From: Daphnia pulex
Lineage: Eukaryota; Arthropoda; Branchiopoda; Diplostraca; Daphniidae
Assembly: GCF_021134715.1 (NCBI RefSeq)
Contig: NC_060019.1
Span: forward strand, 620,001-684,000
Direction of reading: 5' to 3'
DNA length: 64,000 nucleotides
Positions 1-12,281 of the stretch are shown piece after piece (position 1 is the first letter of the stretch; every line of letters begins with the position of its first letter). The notes beneath the pieces were generated by a model. That model had not been told where the DNA came from, made no database searches, and worked only from the letters and a program-made list of their open reading frames with translations. Made by a program: the position numbers and the translations under genes.

Positions 1-265
1 ACACAACGATTAGACCGTGTAGAGAGACAATCCCGCGTGAGTTACGGTCGATTCATCATCCCAGCGCAGATTTTTATACAAGGTATTTTTTTCATTTTTA
101 TTTGTGTGTTCAATTGGAGATTGCGCAACGCGTACGGCGTCAAGTAAAAAGAAAAAAAAACTGTTGGACGTTGATGCATTTGTATAGGGGAAAACCGACA
201 ACAACAACAACAACAGCACACCGGTTAAGGATTTAATTTCGCCCATATCCAGTTGGGTTGTGTTA
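1..265. other. left flank outside the duplication, with a signal-peptide-like open frame
   Basis: This stretch ends where the duplicated block begins, at the motif AAGTGTCTGCCGTTG, which recurs at 14,118. On the minus strand, 10-246 is open for 78 codons and begins with a short polar segment followed by a run of leucines (GVLLLLLLSVFPYTNAS). That would make a plausible signal peptide, but the rest is low-complexity (a phenylalanine run read from poly-A) and no partner exon was found. It may be the first exon of a gene running off the left edge, or chance. Confidence 0.2.
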
Positions 266-827
266 AGTGTCTGCCGTTGAAAATCGCCTCGCCTATAATA
301 GTAGCAGCTTAATAGTTATATTCTTCAACAAAATGTTGGCTGGCTGCTGCAGTGCTGCTGCCTTTTGGTTTTTCTCTCTCATTTGCATCAGCCAACTGTG
401 GCCGATTATTGGCCGGTTGCCAACTCGAATCATTTTCTATTCACCAACTTGTTAAAAATTTTGGTTTGAGCTCTTTTGTGTTATTTAATCCAATAGGATT
501 CCGTGTCCATGTCGCATTGAAAATCACCACAGACGCATCTTCTTCTTCTTCTTTATAAGGACATTTCACATTTTGTTTTGGTTTTCCTGGATGTGGGGGG
601 GATAGTATCGACCTTAAAACCCCCCGTTGTTTTAAAAAAAAAATATTCTTCTTCACATTTTTGGGAACATATGGAAAAAGTCGTTTGAATATTTTGTCCA
701 TGTTATTGTAGAGCTCGGGATTGGGTTGAAATTTCAAAAAAAGTACCGAGAAATCTCTTTTGTGTCCAGCCAACAGCTCCAACAACAAATTGTTCGCATG
801 TGTAGACTCATTAATCATCGTGAATAA

Positions 828-2390
828 TAATGATTAGTTCAAAAGAAAAACCAGACTGTTTTTCGTTCCATGTTATAGCCTTCTGGGTGGGTTTAGTACA
901 TAATAATGGCTGACGTGTGTTGTCTATGCCACACGATCGATAATTTCCCCGCTGGCTCTTTTTTTTTGCTATTAAAAATCAAAATGAATTAGGATAAAGC
1001 TAGCTGGGCTCCTTTTGGTTAAAAATGTCCTTTTTAAGATTTCGTCTGGAATTTCGTGTAATTTTCCAAACAAAACGGGACCCCGAAATTTGTTCTTATA
1101 TAGTCGCAATAAACAGTCTCGTTTTTGAAAGTTTAACCGGTTGCGCGCATCAGCAGTTGAATATAACGAAATAAAATTGTATAGGACACGTAGGGCGGGT
1201 ACACACACAACCTTTAGACTGCTACGACTATACGTAGGAATGTGTTATTCCACCACGACATTTTCGAAACGGCCATGCCAGGAGATTGTTGGATCATCCA
1301 GCTGAGAGAAACGACGTCTGAGCACCAGCACCGGGTAGGAAACAAAATATAAGAAGAGGTCTTGTTTATAGCGCTTGAGGCGCCCATTGATATAAATCAG
1401 TATTCCAATGACTCGGGTAAGATCCTTCCATGAAAAATAAGAAAAAATCCCCTCCGACTAAATCAACAAGGAAAAAGCTAAGAAAGAAAAGAACGAACGA
1501 AAAGTTTGTGTGTTTTTAGTATTATTTCCCCCCCATTTTTGGGGGCGACTTGTGCGCGCTGGCTGCTGGCTGCTGTGCTCCATTCGACATGGAATCTAAT
1601 TTTCTATTTAAAAATATACAAAAAGATATGGTGGGCCCTCGGGAGGTCGCTACTGACCGAAATTTTTTTGTTTCTTGGTGCTCTATGGCATCTCTCTCTT
1701 TCTCCCTGTGCTAGACTCGTGTATTTATTTGTTGGGCCCCCAGGCGCATTTTTCGTGCAATCTCAACAAACGTGAGTCAATATTACGTTGCGTCTTTTTA
1801 ATATAAAAGAAAAAGAAAAAAAAGATTTTATTTTATTTTTTCCTAGAAACTTTTTTTTTTATTTTTTTTATTTGCATTCCCCTCCTTTCCCTTTTTTGGA
1901 GGGGCCCCGTTTTGTTTATCTTCTCTCCCACACGCATTTTCAATGATACAATCACAACAACAACAACAACAACAACAACAGAATTTTTTCCGACTATGTC
2001 AGAAAAATGGGAGATAGAGAGAGAGAGAAGCCTTGTTACGTATTATTATTATTATATCAGTTTTGCGGATTCACTCACGCTTGTTGTTCACGGCGGATAT
2101 CCTTTAACGTTACGCCTTCTCGATCGTTTCGAATTTTTCGGCGTTTCTCTTTTCCCTTTTTTTATAAGGCTGCCATGATGATAACCTTTGATCCAATTGA
2201 CGAATTAATCGATTCCCAAAATAAAACCCATTTTATTCAAAATTGAATTTTGATTTTCTGGCGCGCGAAAAATTTTGAAAATTATTTAAAAAAAGCTGGA
2301 AGGTTTCCAGGGCGTTGTTGTGTATTTTCTTGGCCATTCAATTTGCCATAAGCATCAAATTATTTGATTTTATAGTGGCAGTAAAAAAAT
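828..2390. other. copy-A-specific segment, no gene seen
   Basis: The two copies align up to GTGAATAATAAT and resume at AGACAACTTTTTGGC. The 1.56 kb between those points is absent from copy B, so it is either an insertion in A or a deletion in B. It contains many homopolymer runs and a (CAA)n microsatellite. Open frames of up to about 90 codons exist, but they are driven by simple sequence and have no splice or domain support. No terminal repeats were recognised. Confidence 0.6.
1953..1981 (+). repeat. (CAA)n microsatellite
   Basis: About nine uninterrupted CAA units lie within the segment unique to copy A. Confidence 0.9.
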
Positions 2391-4819
2391 ATAGACAACT
2401 TTTTGGCTCTTTTGTGTGTGTGTGAGTCGGGGTGATGGACGGGTTTGCTATCAAGTATCAACCCAGTCGATCCTAGATGTATCCTGATAGATGTTGGTGA
2501 TTTGCACTGCTGCTGCTACTCAATAGAGAAAGGGGGGGGGGAGCTCTTCAAAGTCCCGCGGGAAATATTCACGGATAAGATAGTACATTACGACGATTAC
2601 GTACCGGATCTGGTTGGGACTTGGGATCCCTCCTCCTCCTACCCACTCGAAAAGAGTGATGGTGATGGGTCCCCCCCACCCCTCCTCTTGAAAATTGCGT
2701 ATAATAACTTTTTGTGGCGCGCTAAAGGTCACAAATATCGACTCGCCGGGTTTTTTGGTTGTTGTTTGGTTGCCGTTTCTGGCTTTTTTTATGAGGACTT
2801 GCTGATTATCTGGCCGTTTTATGACAACGCGTGGCCTTAGTTAATAATAAGTAGTAGGCAGTCAAATAAATGAATATTTATTAATAAATTAAATACACGC
2901 ATTCTTTAAACCGCCGCCAATACAATTCCTCCGTTTTTGTTTTATCGGAACTGTTGGTTCGAATTCTCGACAGATGGCGTTTGATGTGTGTCTCTATTTA
3001 CCACCGCCAGATGGCTATCGAGAACAGGCAGCAAAACATCTGAACGAAAATTCAATTCAATCTGTGAGACGAGAGGAGAGACTGGATTTTTGTTGAATTA
3101 ATTAACAAATCACGATTGTCAAGTCTTTCGTAATTTCTAGTTCATAAAGAAATTGTCAAGTAGGCCAATGCAACGCTACTGTGGACAGTTTGATAAAGTT
3201 TGCTTGTTATCTGGTTTGGCGGGTCGTCCCAATAACCAACCATGCTGCAAAAACGTGATAAAAAAAGCAACGACGAATTCATTTTGCGGAATGGTATGTC
3301 AAATGTTAGTCAGCAAATTTCTTTTTCAGTTTTTAAATCTTAAAATTTGCAAACAGGATCTAAGGCTAGTGAAGCTCATCACCGTAACATCAGATATGAG
3401 GATCTGGGGTGAGGACCTGGGTTGAAATGAAAGGTATTCTCTAGTAGTTGTCGAATATAACAAAAATGTGAAATTACCTAATGTATGTTTTACTTTTATT
3501 TTACAACAATAAGGACACTCATCAGTTCTCGAATGTTCATCGGGTTAGCAGAAAGTGTGTTCTGAAATATCATTGTTGAAGGATTCTTCATGGAGTGAAC
3601 TACCCGGCCATCAAATAAGCATCACAACAATCTTGGGTTTGAGGTAAGTCATCTTTATCAGTTCTAATTTCTTGATGGAGTCCATCCCCAGTCATGTGTG
3701 TTTGCTATTGTATGGATATAACAGTTAACGAAATATTATCTAAACCGTAAAAACCGAACTGACCGAACGGCTATCAGTATGAGCTAAAGATCAGATAATC
3801 TTCGACATGAAATTCTTTTAGATTACAATTTATTTCACCAAGGGCCAATTACCGGTAGGCATACTGTTGAAGCCTACAACATTTTTGTTTTCAGATTTAG
3901 GCAATCGATTTTTTTAATATTCGGATTTCGACTGTTTTATTTTTTGGCAAACGTATTGGAGAAAGGGGATACTATTAACGTAACCCTTTTTGAAGGTGAA
4001 TTTAAAAAGAGGTTTTTGAAGTGCTACCAAACTATTACGGATTTTTGACGTGGTTAACAACAGGGAAACTGAATTGCGATTGCTTGCATCTTCTTTCTCG
4101 ACTAACGCACGTAACGTTATTTTTATGACGAAATTACTGAATCTTTCTGTTTACGACTATTTTGAAGAAGCCTTTATTTGTTTTGGTCGGTGTACAAAAT
4201 GCCACTCGGAAAAGGACACTTATCCAAACGTTTTCATGAGAAAAATAGGAGGAACATAAAAAATGTAACGAATTGAAAAATTGCTTCATTTGAATATCTA
4301 CACTTTTAAAAAACCATAACAATTTTAGTCGTAGGATGGCTCTATAGGGGTATCCCAATCGCTCACTGACTCGGGCAAGGCGTGCAGTACCGAGGACCTC
4401 CATCACTCGATTCGTTCAAGACTCGGTTGGATGGCCTAGGCGATAGGCAATCAACTACTGGTCATTAGATTTTCGGTGGCGGTCTCGATAACAGTTCCGT
4501 GGAATCTGACAGGACGATTTTCTATGGGATAGAACAGAACCGACAAACCCGACATTTTTCTTAGTTGACATGATTTTTTGCACGAGTCGGTCGACTGCTG
4601 GAAGGGCGAAAACGATGTCTCAAGGAAGGAGATATACGGCTGCCTACTGTTGTTTGTTTGTTTTTTGTTTTTTTTGTTTTTTCCGTTTGTTTGGCTTTGT
4701 GTGTGGGATTTTGTGCCCGTTCGATGCCTTGAGGCAGAGTTTTTTTTTTCTTGATCAAAGATTACCTCAGGTTTTTTTCTCTGCCTTCAAGTGTCAACAG
4801 GAACGATCCCTCCGACAAA
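2391..4819. other. intergenic DNA shared with copy B, plus a divergent tail
   Basis: From 2,391 to about 4,200 this aligns with 14,690-16,510 in copy B. The 131-codon open frame at 2,445-2,840 is destroyed in copy B by indels that are not multiples of three, so it is judged non-coding. From about 4,200 to 4,819 the copies part: copy B continues into the ankyrin exon of its gene 1, while copy A has unrelated T/G-rich sequence. This is where the ankyrin array of copy A was truncated. Confidence 0.6.
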
Positions 4820-6319
4820 CTATAATTGTCGTCCACGGTCCATCCTATGTTGAATTAACAATTCAATTATTTCATTTAAATTGAAATGTCGATAATAAAT
4901 ACGTAACAAAGTTAGGACATTCGATCCGTCGTTGTTCTTGCAATTAATGTCGATTCCATGTTGAATTAAAAGTTGAATGATTTCAATTACATTTTCTTTT
5001 TGATAATAACGACATAAGAAAAAAAGAGCATTCAATCCGTCGTTGTTCTTGCAATTGACATCGATTCCGTGTTGAATTAAAAGTTGAAGTATTTCCAGTA
5101 AATTATTTTGTCCGTTGTATTTTCTGTTTGCCAAATAATGAAGGGGTGACATTCCTTCTTCGTCCGTGCAATTGAAATCCACACCTTCTTGTAGAAAATG
5201 TGTTACTTCTTCCAAACTTGGATAGCTATCACGCGAACATAGGGCGAACAACTGAGTTTCAAATTGACTCTGAAATGGAAATAAATTTAATTTGTTGTTA
5301 CCTAAACAGTAATAGTTAAAGGCTTTACTTTAATTTTTTTGAGAAATTCTGCAACTTCTGACGATGTTATTCTCTCCACGATATTTTCCCTTAGCATTTT
5401 CAGGATTAGGTCACGAGCACATTGTGATTGTATTTCTGTTTAGTTGAAGCATATTTGATTTTATTTCGTCATATTTTAAAGTCTATTTTTATTTAAATTA
5501 ACTTACTATCCAGATTAACTGGTTTATTATCAAGTATGTGGGTGTGAATTTGATGACGCAAACCGAAAAGATGACGGCCATCTAGTAGGAAGTAGCCGAA
5601 GACGAGTCCTTCTGAAAACACATCGCTTTGGATAGTTCCTCGTTTAACTGTTGATGTTGTTTCACTTTCAGACTGGCTCAATTCTTCGTCATTAAATAAG
5701 TTCAGAATTTCAGGTGCTAACCAGTCAAAGGTGCCTCTGACTCCGCTCATAGAGTAAGACCCTCGCTCATTCACTTGTTTGCACAGTCCAAAATCAGCCC
5801 ATTTCAATAAAACGTTTCCTTTTCTGGGATCTTGCCAGATGAGGACGTTTTCGGGTTTGAGGTCGCGATGCACCAGTCCCATTTTGTGAATATACTCCAA
5901 TCCGACAGCTAATTGATAAAGGGCCGTTAGCGATGGGGGCATCGGCCCACGGTATTTATTCTTGTGCCCGTCTTTCAAAAATAATTTTTCCAAAGAAGCG
6001 TTGCACAATTCAAGATAATAATATCTGTAAATAGTCAATCAAAGGCATTCAGTTATTTTTTTCATACTTGTTTTGTTGGTTTTTGTTTTTTACCTGAAAT
6101 TTGCGTCACTCTCGGCGTGAAACAATTTGATTACATTCGAGTGATCAAGTCCCTGCAACGCTTCTTCTCCTTGTGTGTTGCTTGCCATATGAATTAACTG
6201 AATTCGCTTGACGGCCACCGATTTTTCACGCCATATACCTTTACAATTTTACATACGATTCCATAACGTCCTTCACCCAACTTGTTGTCGAGATCCAAAT
6301 TCCTCACTTCGTTCGACAT
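4820..6319 (-). pseudogene. kinase-ankyrin gene A1, damaged
   Basis: Predicted exons are 6094-6319 (kinase N-lobe), 5507-6024 (C-lobe), 5329-5435 (end of kinase) and 4820-5269 (ankyrin). The C-lobe keeps HRDLKPENVLIW, WADFGLCK and FDWLAPEIL, so the catalytic and DFG motifs are intact. The glycine-loop exon differs from its twin B1 by an extra 8 bp near 6,245-6,255 (within CCTTTACAATTTTACATACG), which shifts the frame inside that exon. The ankyrin array has only about three units, against nine in B1, and ends in an unrelated tail. The closest known kinase relative is the IRE1/RNase L type (LCNASLEKLF start of the C-lobe, compact activation segment, SDVFSEGLVFGY). It is probably a pseudogene. 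The open C-lobe plus ankyrin part could still be expressed from an internal start. Confidence 0.7.
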
Positions 6320-7080
6320 TTCCAATCAATCCGATATTTCTGAAATGTATTTCTTGTTAAGTTTTCTTAAATTGAATGAGTGCCCTTCGATTTTCACCAG
6401 CTAAATCAGTTGACTGAGTAATTCGTATCAAGGAATTTAGGTATGAGCGTTGTTATTCAGATCACAGCTTGTATCATTTTGTATTGGTTACCTTGGCAAT
6501 TTTATCAAGGTAAACAGTTGATAAAACTTGTCAAGATAAATCCTCAGTTCACTTTTACTTATGTCACTTTCAGGAGATCGGAGGGATATTTTAATGGAGT
6601 CAATAACATTTTTTGTTATTTTATTATTTACGTACGCTTTTCTTTTAATACTTAAAATCTGATTAAAAATTTCGGAAATACATGTAATTTGATGGGGTAT
6701 TCAGGATTGGGTTCCGAACATCGTTGATTTTTCAAGTATTCCCATGACTAGTGGAAAGAGCGATGCATTATGCATTGCCGAAGCAACTAGAAAAGTACCA
6801 ATTTTCATTAAGAGATGAGTTAAGACCTGTAGAAAGAGTCAGATCAATTTCCTCCAATCAGAGGAGAACATTGAATCTGCAGTAGATCAATATGGTTTTG
6901 GTGTTACAGTAGATTCATTTTGGTTTCAGTTTTATTATTCACTTTGCATAACAAAAAATTGAATCAAGAGAAATCAGCTCCTCTATTATGTCAACGGTTC
7001 ATAGAGTGGGTAAGGCTAACTAACATGACAAATGATTTTGGCGGGATTTTATAAAGTCAGAACAGTAAAAAAAAAACATG
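6320..7080. other. spacer between kinase-ankyrin genes A1 and A2
   Basis: This AT-rich spacer aligns with 18,715-19,510 in copy B and contains no supported gene. It must hold the promoter of A1 and the 3' end of A2, both minus strand. No clear TATA box was identified. Confidence 0.6.
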
Positions 7081-10049
7081 TTAAAAACGATATCCTTCTG
7101 TCATACTTTGGATCCAATATTTTTTTGTGCTTTCCGTAGTGCTTCTCTCTACAATACATTGCAGAATTTCATGTCGTTTTTCTTTTGTCTTATTATATGC
7201 GATGTAAGTTAACGTATATGGCGTCACATCGCAACAACATTCAATATGAAGTCGAATAATATAATTTAAATATTGTTTTTGATCACTTTGGCACAAGGAA
7301 TGCATGCATTTTTTAAAGTCGCTGTAATCTTTCTCTCTATAAGGCCACAAGCCATAAAATTTTTGATTTCTTTCCCAGTCTTCTTTACCATCGACTTCCA
7401 TTTCATGCTGAAGAAAAATTTGAACAATGTCAACTAAATTTTCTTTGTGGTAGAATTGACACAAGATATCAAGGGCTCTTCTTCCAAAGCGACCATTGCA
7501 GTTGACGTCGATTCCGTGTCGAATCAAAAGTCGTATTAAGTCAATTAATTTGTCTTCTTGATAAAATGTGCATAAATAATGCAAGGCATTATTCTTCCAA
7601 AGGTCTTGGTAATTCACTTCTATTCCTTTTTCAATTAGAAGTTGAACTATTTCAACAATATTTTCTTCTTTATAATATTGAAACAAATGGCAAAGAGCAT
7701 TGCGTCCCATACGGTCCTTCCAATTCACATCGATTCCATGCCTCACGAAAAGTATAATTATTTCAATTAAATTTTCTTTTTTATAGTAACGAAAAACAGT
7801 CTGAAGAGCATTAGATCCGTCCGAGTCTTTGCAATCGACTTCGAGACCGTGTTCTAACAAAAGTTGTAGAATTTCAATTAAATTGTCATCTTCGTGATTT
7901 TTATACAACTCAAGGAGAACATGATCTGGTATACTATGGGCCTTGGTGTCAAATCCGTGTTCAAATAAAAGTCGAATTATTTCAATTAAATTTTTTTTTT
8001 TATAATAAAAAATCAAAATGGAAATGGCATCCCATCCATTGTTGTCTTTGCAATTGACGTCGATTCCGTGATGAATTAAAAGTTGAATGATTTCAATTAA
8101 ATTTTCCTTTTGATAATAACTACATAAGAAGAGAAGAGCATTCAATCCGTCGTCCTTGCAATTGATGTCGAGTCCATGTTGAATTAAAAGTTGAATGATT
8201 TCAAATAAATTTTCATTTTGATAGCGACGACATAAGAAAAGAAGAGCATTCCATCCAACGTTGGTTTTGCAATTGACGTCGATTCCATTTTGAATTAGAA
8301 TTTTAATTATTTCCTTTATATTTTCATTTTGATAATAGTGAGACAATAAAGTTAGAATATTGTATCCGTTGCTGTCCTTGCAATTGACATCGATTCCGTG
8401 TTGAATTAAAAGTTGAATGATTTCTATTAAATTCTCTTTTAGATAAATTCCACCCAAAGATGTAAGAGCATTGTCTCCAGAGTTATTCTTGTAATTGATG
8501 TCGATTCCATGTTGAATTAAAAGTTGAATGATTTCAATTAAATTTTCGTTTTGATAATTTACGCACAGTAAAGTGAGAGCATTTTCTCCGTAATTATTTT
8601 TGCAATTGACATCGATTCCATGTTGAATTAAAAGTTGAATGATTTCAACCAAATTTTCTTTTTGATAATGACGACATAAGAAAAGAAGAGCATTCCATCC
8701 GTCCTTGTTTTTGAAATTGACGTCGATTCCATGTTGAATTAAAAGTTGAATTATTTCAATCAAATTTTCGTTTTGATACATATGACAGAATAAATGTAAG
8801 ATATTTAATCTAACACCGAAGAAAAATAGGCTAAGGTTGACGCCATTCTTAAGGAAGTGTCGCACTATTTCAACCAAATTGTTATTGCCATCCTCTTTTT
8901 TATTCAGATTGATTAGGGGAGTCCATCCTATAAAATCGAAAAAAAAGACGCCGACACCCATTTCTAGATAGGATTCAACATCCTTCAAAGTAGGATAGGT
9001 ATCTTTGCGATCTCTGCGACCAACCTCCCAAAACTGCGTTTGTTACATAAATTTAACAAAATTTGAATTTGTATTATTTTGTATTTATTACTTTTTTTAA
9101 AACTAAAGTTTTTACCTTTTCAGAGAGTAGTTCAACGACATCTGACGAATTGATTCGATCTTCCGGCTTCCCTTCTAACATTCTCTTGATTATGTCAAAC
9201 GCGCACAGTTGACATTCTGTTCCAGTCAAACGAAACATAAATTTTAATGAAATTTCCGCATGATTTATGTGATAAACAAGGTACTTACTATCTAGATTAA
9301 TTGGTTTGTTTTCAAGTATGTTGGAGTAAATTTTATCACGAGAACCGAACGGATGAAGACCATTTGAAAGATAATATCCAAAGACAAGACCTTCCGAAAA
9401 CACATCGCTCTTGATTGTTCCCCTTTGCGTTATTTCTTCTTCGGTGACGAGTAGTTTCAATAATTCTGGTGCTAACCATTCCCTTGTCCCCTTGATTCCA
9501 CTCATAGAACAAGTCCCTCTTTCATTCACTTGTTTACTCAGTCCGAAATCAGCCCATTTCATCAGAGTTTCTTTAATTAGAACGTTTTCCGGCTTGAGAT
9601 CACGGTGGATCAGTCCCTGTTTGTGAATGTATTCCAGGCCAGTAGCTAATTGGTAAATGTTAAGTAATTGTATGGGCATTGGGTGAGCGTTTAAGAATTT
9701 TTCTGGGTCCTTGTCTTTAGATAACAGTTGTTCCAACGAGCCATCACACAATTCAAGACAGTAATATCTAGAAATAGTTGTTTTATTAGTTATTACCTCA
9801 TCACAGCTCATTAATCTGCTTAGATGACGTATCTTACCTGAAATTCTCGTCACTCTCGGCGTGAAAAAATTTTACGACATTCGGATGATCGAGTTTTTTC
9901 ATGGCTTCTTCTTCTTGGTTGCAGCACTGATCTAGTTGAATTCGCTTGATGGCCACTGTTTTTCCATCCCAGGATCCCTTGCAAACGATACCATAACGCC
10001 CCTCCCCTAATTTGTTTTTGAGATCGAAAATCTTCAACATTTTCGACAT
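7081..10049 (-). CDS. IRE1-type kinase fused to long ankyrin array (A2)
   Basis: Four predicted exons: 9838-10049, 9289-9767, 9116-9216 and 7081-9033, with GT-AG introns of about 65-80 bp. The start is the ATG giving MSKMLKIFDLKNKLGEG, since the upstream in-frame GTG is less likely. Kinase motifs are complete: GEGRYGIVCKG loop, VAIK lysine, HRDLKPENVLI, WADFGLSK and TREWLAPELL. After the final kinase helix (RMLEGKPEDRINSSDVVELL) the gene goes straight into about 14 ankyrin units of 37 residues (NALxLLCxxYQxENLIEII...LLIQHGIDVNCK). IRE1 and RNase L carry a KEN ribonuclease domain after the kinase, and none is visible here. RNase L has ankyrins before the kinase, so the order is reversed. No signal peptide or membrane segment is seen, so it is probably cytoplasmic. 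The function is unknown. A sensing or scaffolding role of the repeats is inference. Confidence 0.8.
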
Positions 10050-11060
10050 ACTGACTTTCGGAAACAGCACAAATAATTAACTAATCCTTTCACACAAAAA
10101 AATATGTGGTCTTTGTTGTAAGGGATGCAACAGCCTTTTGATTTATTTGCCCTTGACGACTAATCAAAGTGATAAACCTAGTCCTGGATGGCAATTTTAT
10201 CTTGTTGGGTTTGTTGTCTTGGCAATGTTATCAGGGAATTATAGCTGATAAAAAATCTTGAAAGAAATTTTTTTTTGTCCCCTAGTCATTGGAAAGTTAG
10301 AAATTTCTAGCGACGACTTTCGAACAAAAATTTTAAATGACGGGAGTGAAAATGAGGCATGCGAATGTAATGGTTTTCATCGCCCAGCCTTATAACCAAT
10401 CTTGGAAAGAAAAAAGGAAAGGGAAATTTAAAATTCTGACTCACGACAGTGGTTGAAGTTGAAAAATATAATAATTCCATACTCTTTTTAGACTTTAAAC
10501 TCATCTAACTGGTAAAGGAGAAAAAAAAAACAATGTTAAATGGAATTTTTTTTGGGGGGAGTAATAAAGGAGAGCGGATCAAGCGACTAAAGCCATGAGT
10601 GCCGTCCACCCTTGCTGTACCTGCCGGCCCACGCCCGGTCTTTGCAGCACATCGACACAGGCATGGGCGGCGCTAATAAATGCTGGGGGTGTAGATGAGA
10701 TTTTGCTGGCGTAATATTAATACTTATAGGCCCTTATACATAGTGCTCATCAGTACGGTGGATGTAGATAGCAAGGATCGGGCACGGATGCTTATATTGC
10801 CTTTAACGGTATTCCAGATTTACCGATAATAACAACTTATACATGTATTCTTTTTCTTTCTTTTTTTTAATGGTATGCATGAATATTGTCAACGTCAACA
10901 AGGGGTAATATTTATTTTGATTATGTCATTGTACATTTTCGTTGTAGTAGAATAGGCCTGCCATTCGATTATCAACACTTTTACGATTGGTCAGCGGTAT
11001 AACTATAAACATTCTTATTGATTAACACAGAATTTTACCTGAAATCTCGCTCAAACTTGA
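10050..11060. other. spacer with a GC-rich exon-like island (about 10,570-10,690)
   Basis: The spacer between A2 and the secreted-protein gene aligns with 22,759-23,486 in copy B, except for roughly 120 bp at about 10,570-10,690. That island is conspicuously GC-rich. On the minus strand it reads as a terminal exon: a polypyrimidine tract and acceptor ACACCCCCAG, then about 33 open codons including SAAHACVDVLQRPGVG and GWTALMALVA, then a stop. The parent gene was not recognised. No other gene is seen. Confidence 0.4.
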
Positions 11061-11832
11061 TCAAGGTCTGAAGTGCTGGAAACTCAAACTCTGTTTTAAG
11101 AAATCGTCGAACTTGGGAAAATCGTTATCGTCATTAACAAATTCTGCGCCGACATTATTATGAGATGATTCCGGCTCTTTTTTTAAATCATTGTAGAATA
11201 TCGATGGGTATTGAGGCCGTGATGATGGGTCGATGGTGGAATCCATGTTCTCCGGAGGAAAGTAAGGCGAAGGTGAAAAAGTCGGTGATGGATAAGATGG
11301 CGTTGTGTAACCGTAAATCAGTGATTCGGTGTAGTAAGCTGCAGGAGAGACGGAAGTAGGGCGGTCGTAACTGGGAGTCTTCTTAGGAACGTAAAGTGGA
11401 ACATAAGGCTTGAATGCTGATGCATGGTTGTAAATAATCGGAGCGAAATAGCTGTGAGCTGGAATAGGGAAATGTGGCTTAGATTTATGATTTGTTTTGT
11501 GATTTGATTTCGGTTGATTTGGCTCGTTGGGCCATCTCATTGGCCAGAATTCACTGTAGCGCCCATTGGGGTTAAGTTCGTCAAACTCCTCTGTCTGACC
11601 ACTTCCAAAGGCGCCCATCGAGTTTCTGTTTTTATCTTTTTGAATCTTCGCGCCGTATTCTTTCGCCAAATTGTTGCCATCGAGCCAGACAACTGCCACA
11701 GCTAATTGAGTCAGTAGGACAGGAACTAAAATCTGTGTAAAATTTGCATTAACCAAACAGTTATTACGTATGTCAGTCATTTTTTTCTTTGAATGATTTT
11801 TGCTAACTCACTTTGAATATGGCGCGTTTCAT
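11061..11832 (-). CDS. secreted Pro/Tyr/Ser-rich protein, copy A
   Basis: Two exons, 11812-11832 (ATGAAACGCGCCATATTCAAA) and 11061-11732, joined by an intron of about 79 bp. The spliced start, MKRAIFKILVPVLLTQLAVA, is a good signal peptide. Starting at the ATG inside the intron (11,780) would give a poorer one. The mature protein of about 210 residues is polar at first, then rich in proline, tyrosine and serine (for example YTTPSYPSPTFSPSPYFPP), with an acidic tail ending in FQHFRP. No cysteine pattern or chitin-binding motif is seen. Composition fits an extracellular matrix or cuticle-associated protein, but no family was recognised. The paralogue in copy B is about 90% identical, with in-frame indels, suggesting both are functional. 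Confidence 0.75.
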
Positions 11833-12281
11833 ATTTGCAAAAACTTATTGATTTACGTTTGTATCTTGTTATCCGGTTTTCTTTGAAGACACTGCGTTGA
11901 AGTTGAGCTCGAAAACTCGAATGATGGATGAATGTACGACTACCACGGAGTTATATCCATTGGAGAAAGGCTCCACTTTTTTCTCAAACCGTATAAGATG
12001 CCTGTCCTCAGCATTTTCCCTTGTCGCATTGTCCCTCGTTGCTTTCCCGATCACCGTCGTCTGTGGTTTTCCTTTCTGGCCCCTTCTTCTGCTGATCAGC
12101 TCTTCTTGCTGTCATTCCCAACTTTCAATGGTTATTTTGAGCTGACGACTGCGGCTCCCCGGCTCGTAACTTTTATTTTTAAGCTGATCGATCATCATAA
12201 TTTTTCTATGAACGAAAAGAAACCACAGAAAAAAAGAGAATAATTCGCCAGAGATCAAAAATCTTCTGGCAATTGGTTACG

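Larger units (their letters stand above)
266..12281. repeat. segmental duplication, copy A
   Basis: Copy A of a roughly 11-12 kb tandem duplication. It begins at AAGTGTCTGCCGTTG and ends near CTTCTGGCAATTGGTTACG. The same edges occur at 14,118 and about 24,675. Order and orientation of the contents match copy B: non-coding leader, kinase-ankyrin gene 1, kinase-ankyrin gene 2, secreted Pro/Tyr-rich gene, all minus strand. Copy A carries about 1.5 kb that copy B lacks (828-2390) and has lost most ankyrin units of gene 1. Coding parts are much better conserved than spacers, where small indels are frequent. Confidence 0.9.

Noticed and set aside
441-818. 125-codon open frame on the minus strand in copy A
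   Set aside because: Homopolymer length differences in copy B (14,380-14,650) shift the frame, so it is not conserved between the duplicates.
2445-2840. 131-codon open frame on the plus strand in copy A
   Set aside because: The matching DNA in copy B (about 14,740-15,095) has several indels that are not multiples of three and no open frame; no domain or signal was seen.
4820-5269. Reading the short ankyrin exon of A1 as a separate ankyrin-only gene
   Set aside because: Splice sites and paralogy with B1 place it as the last exon of the kinase-ankyrin gene.
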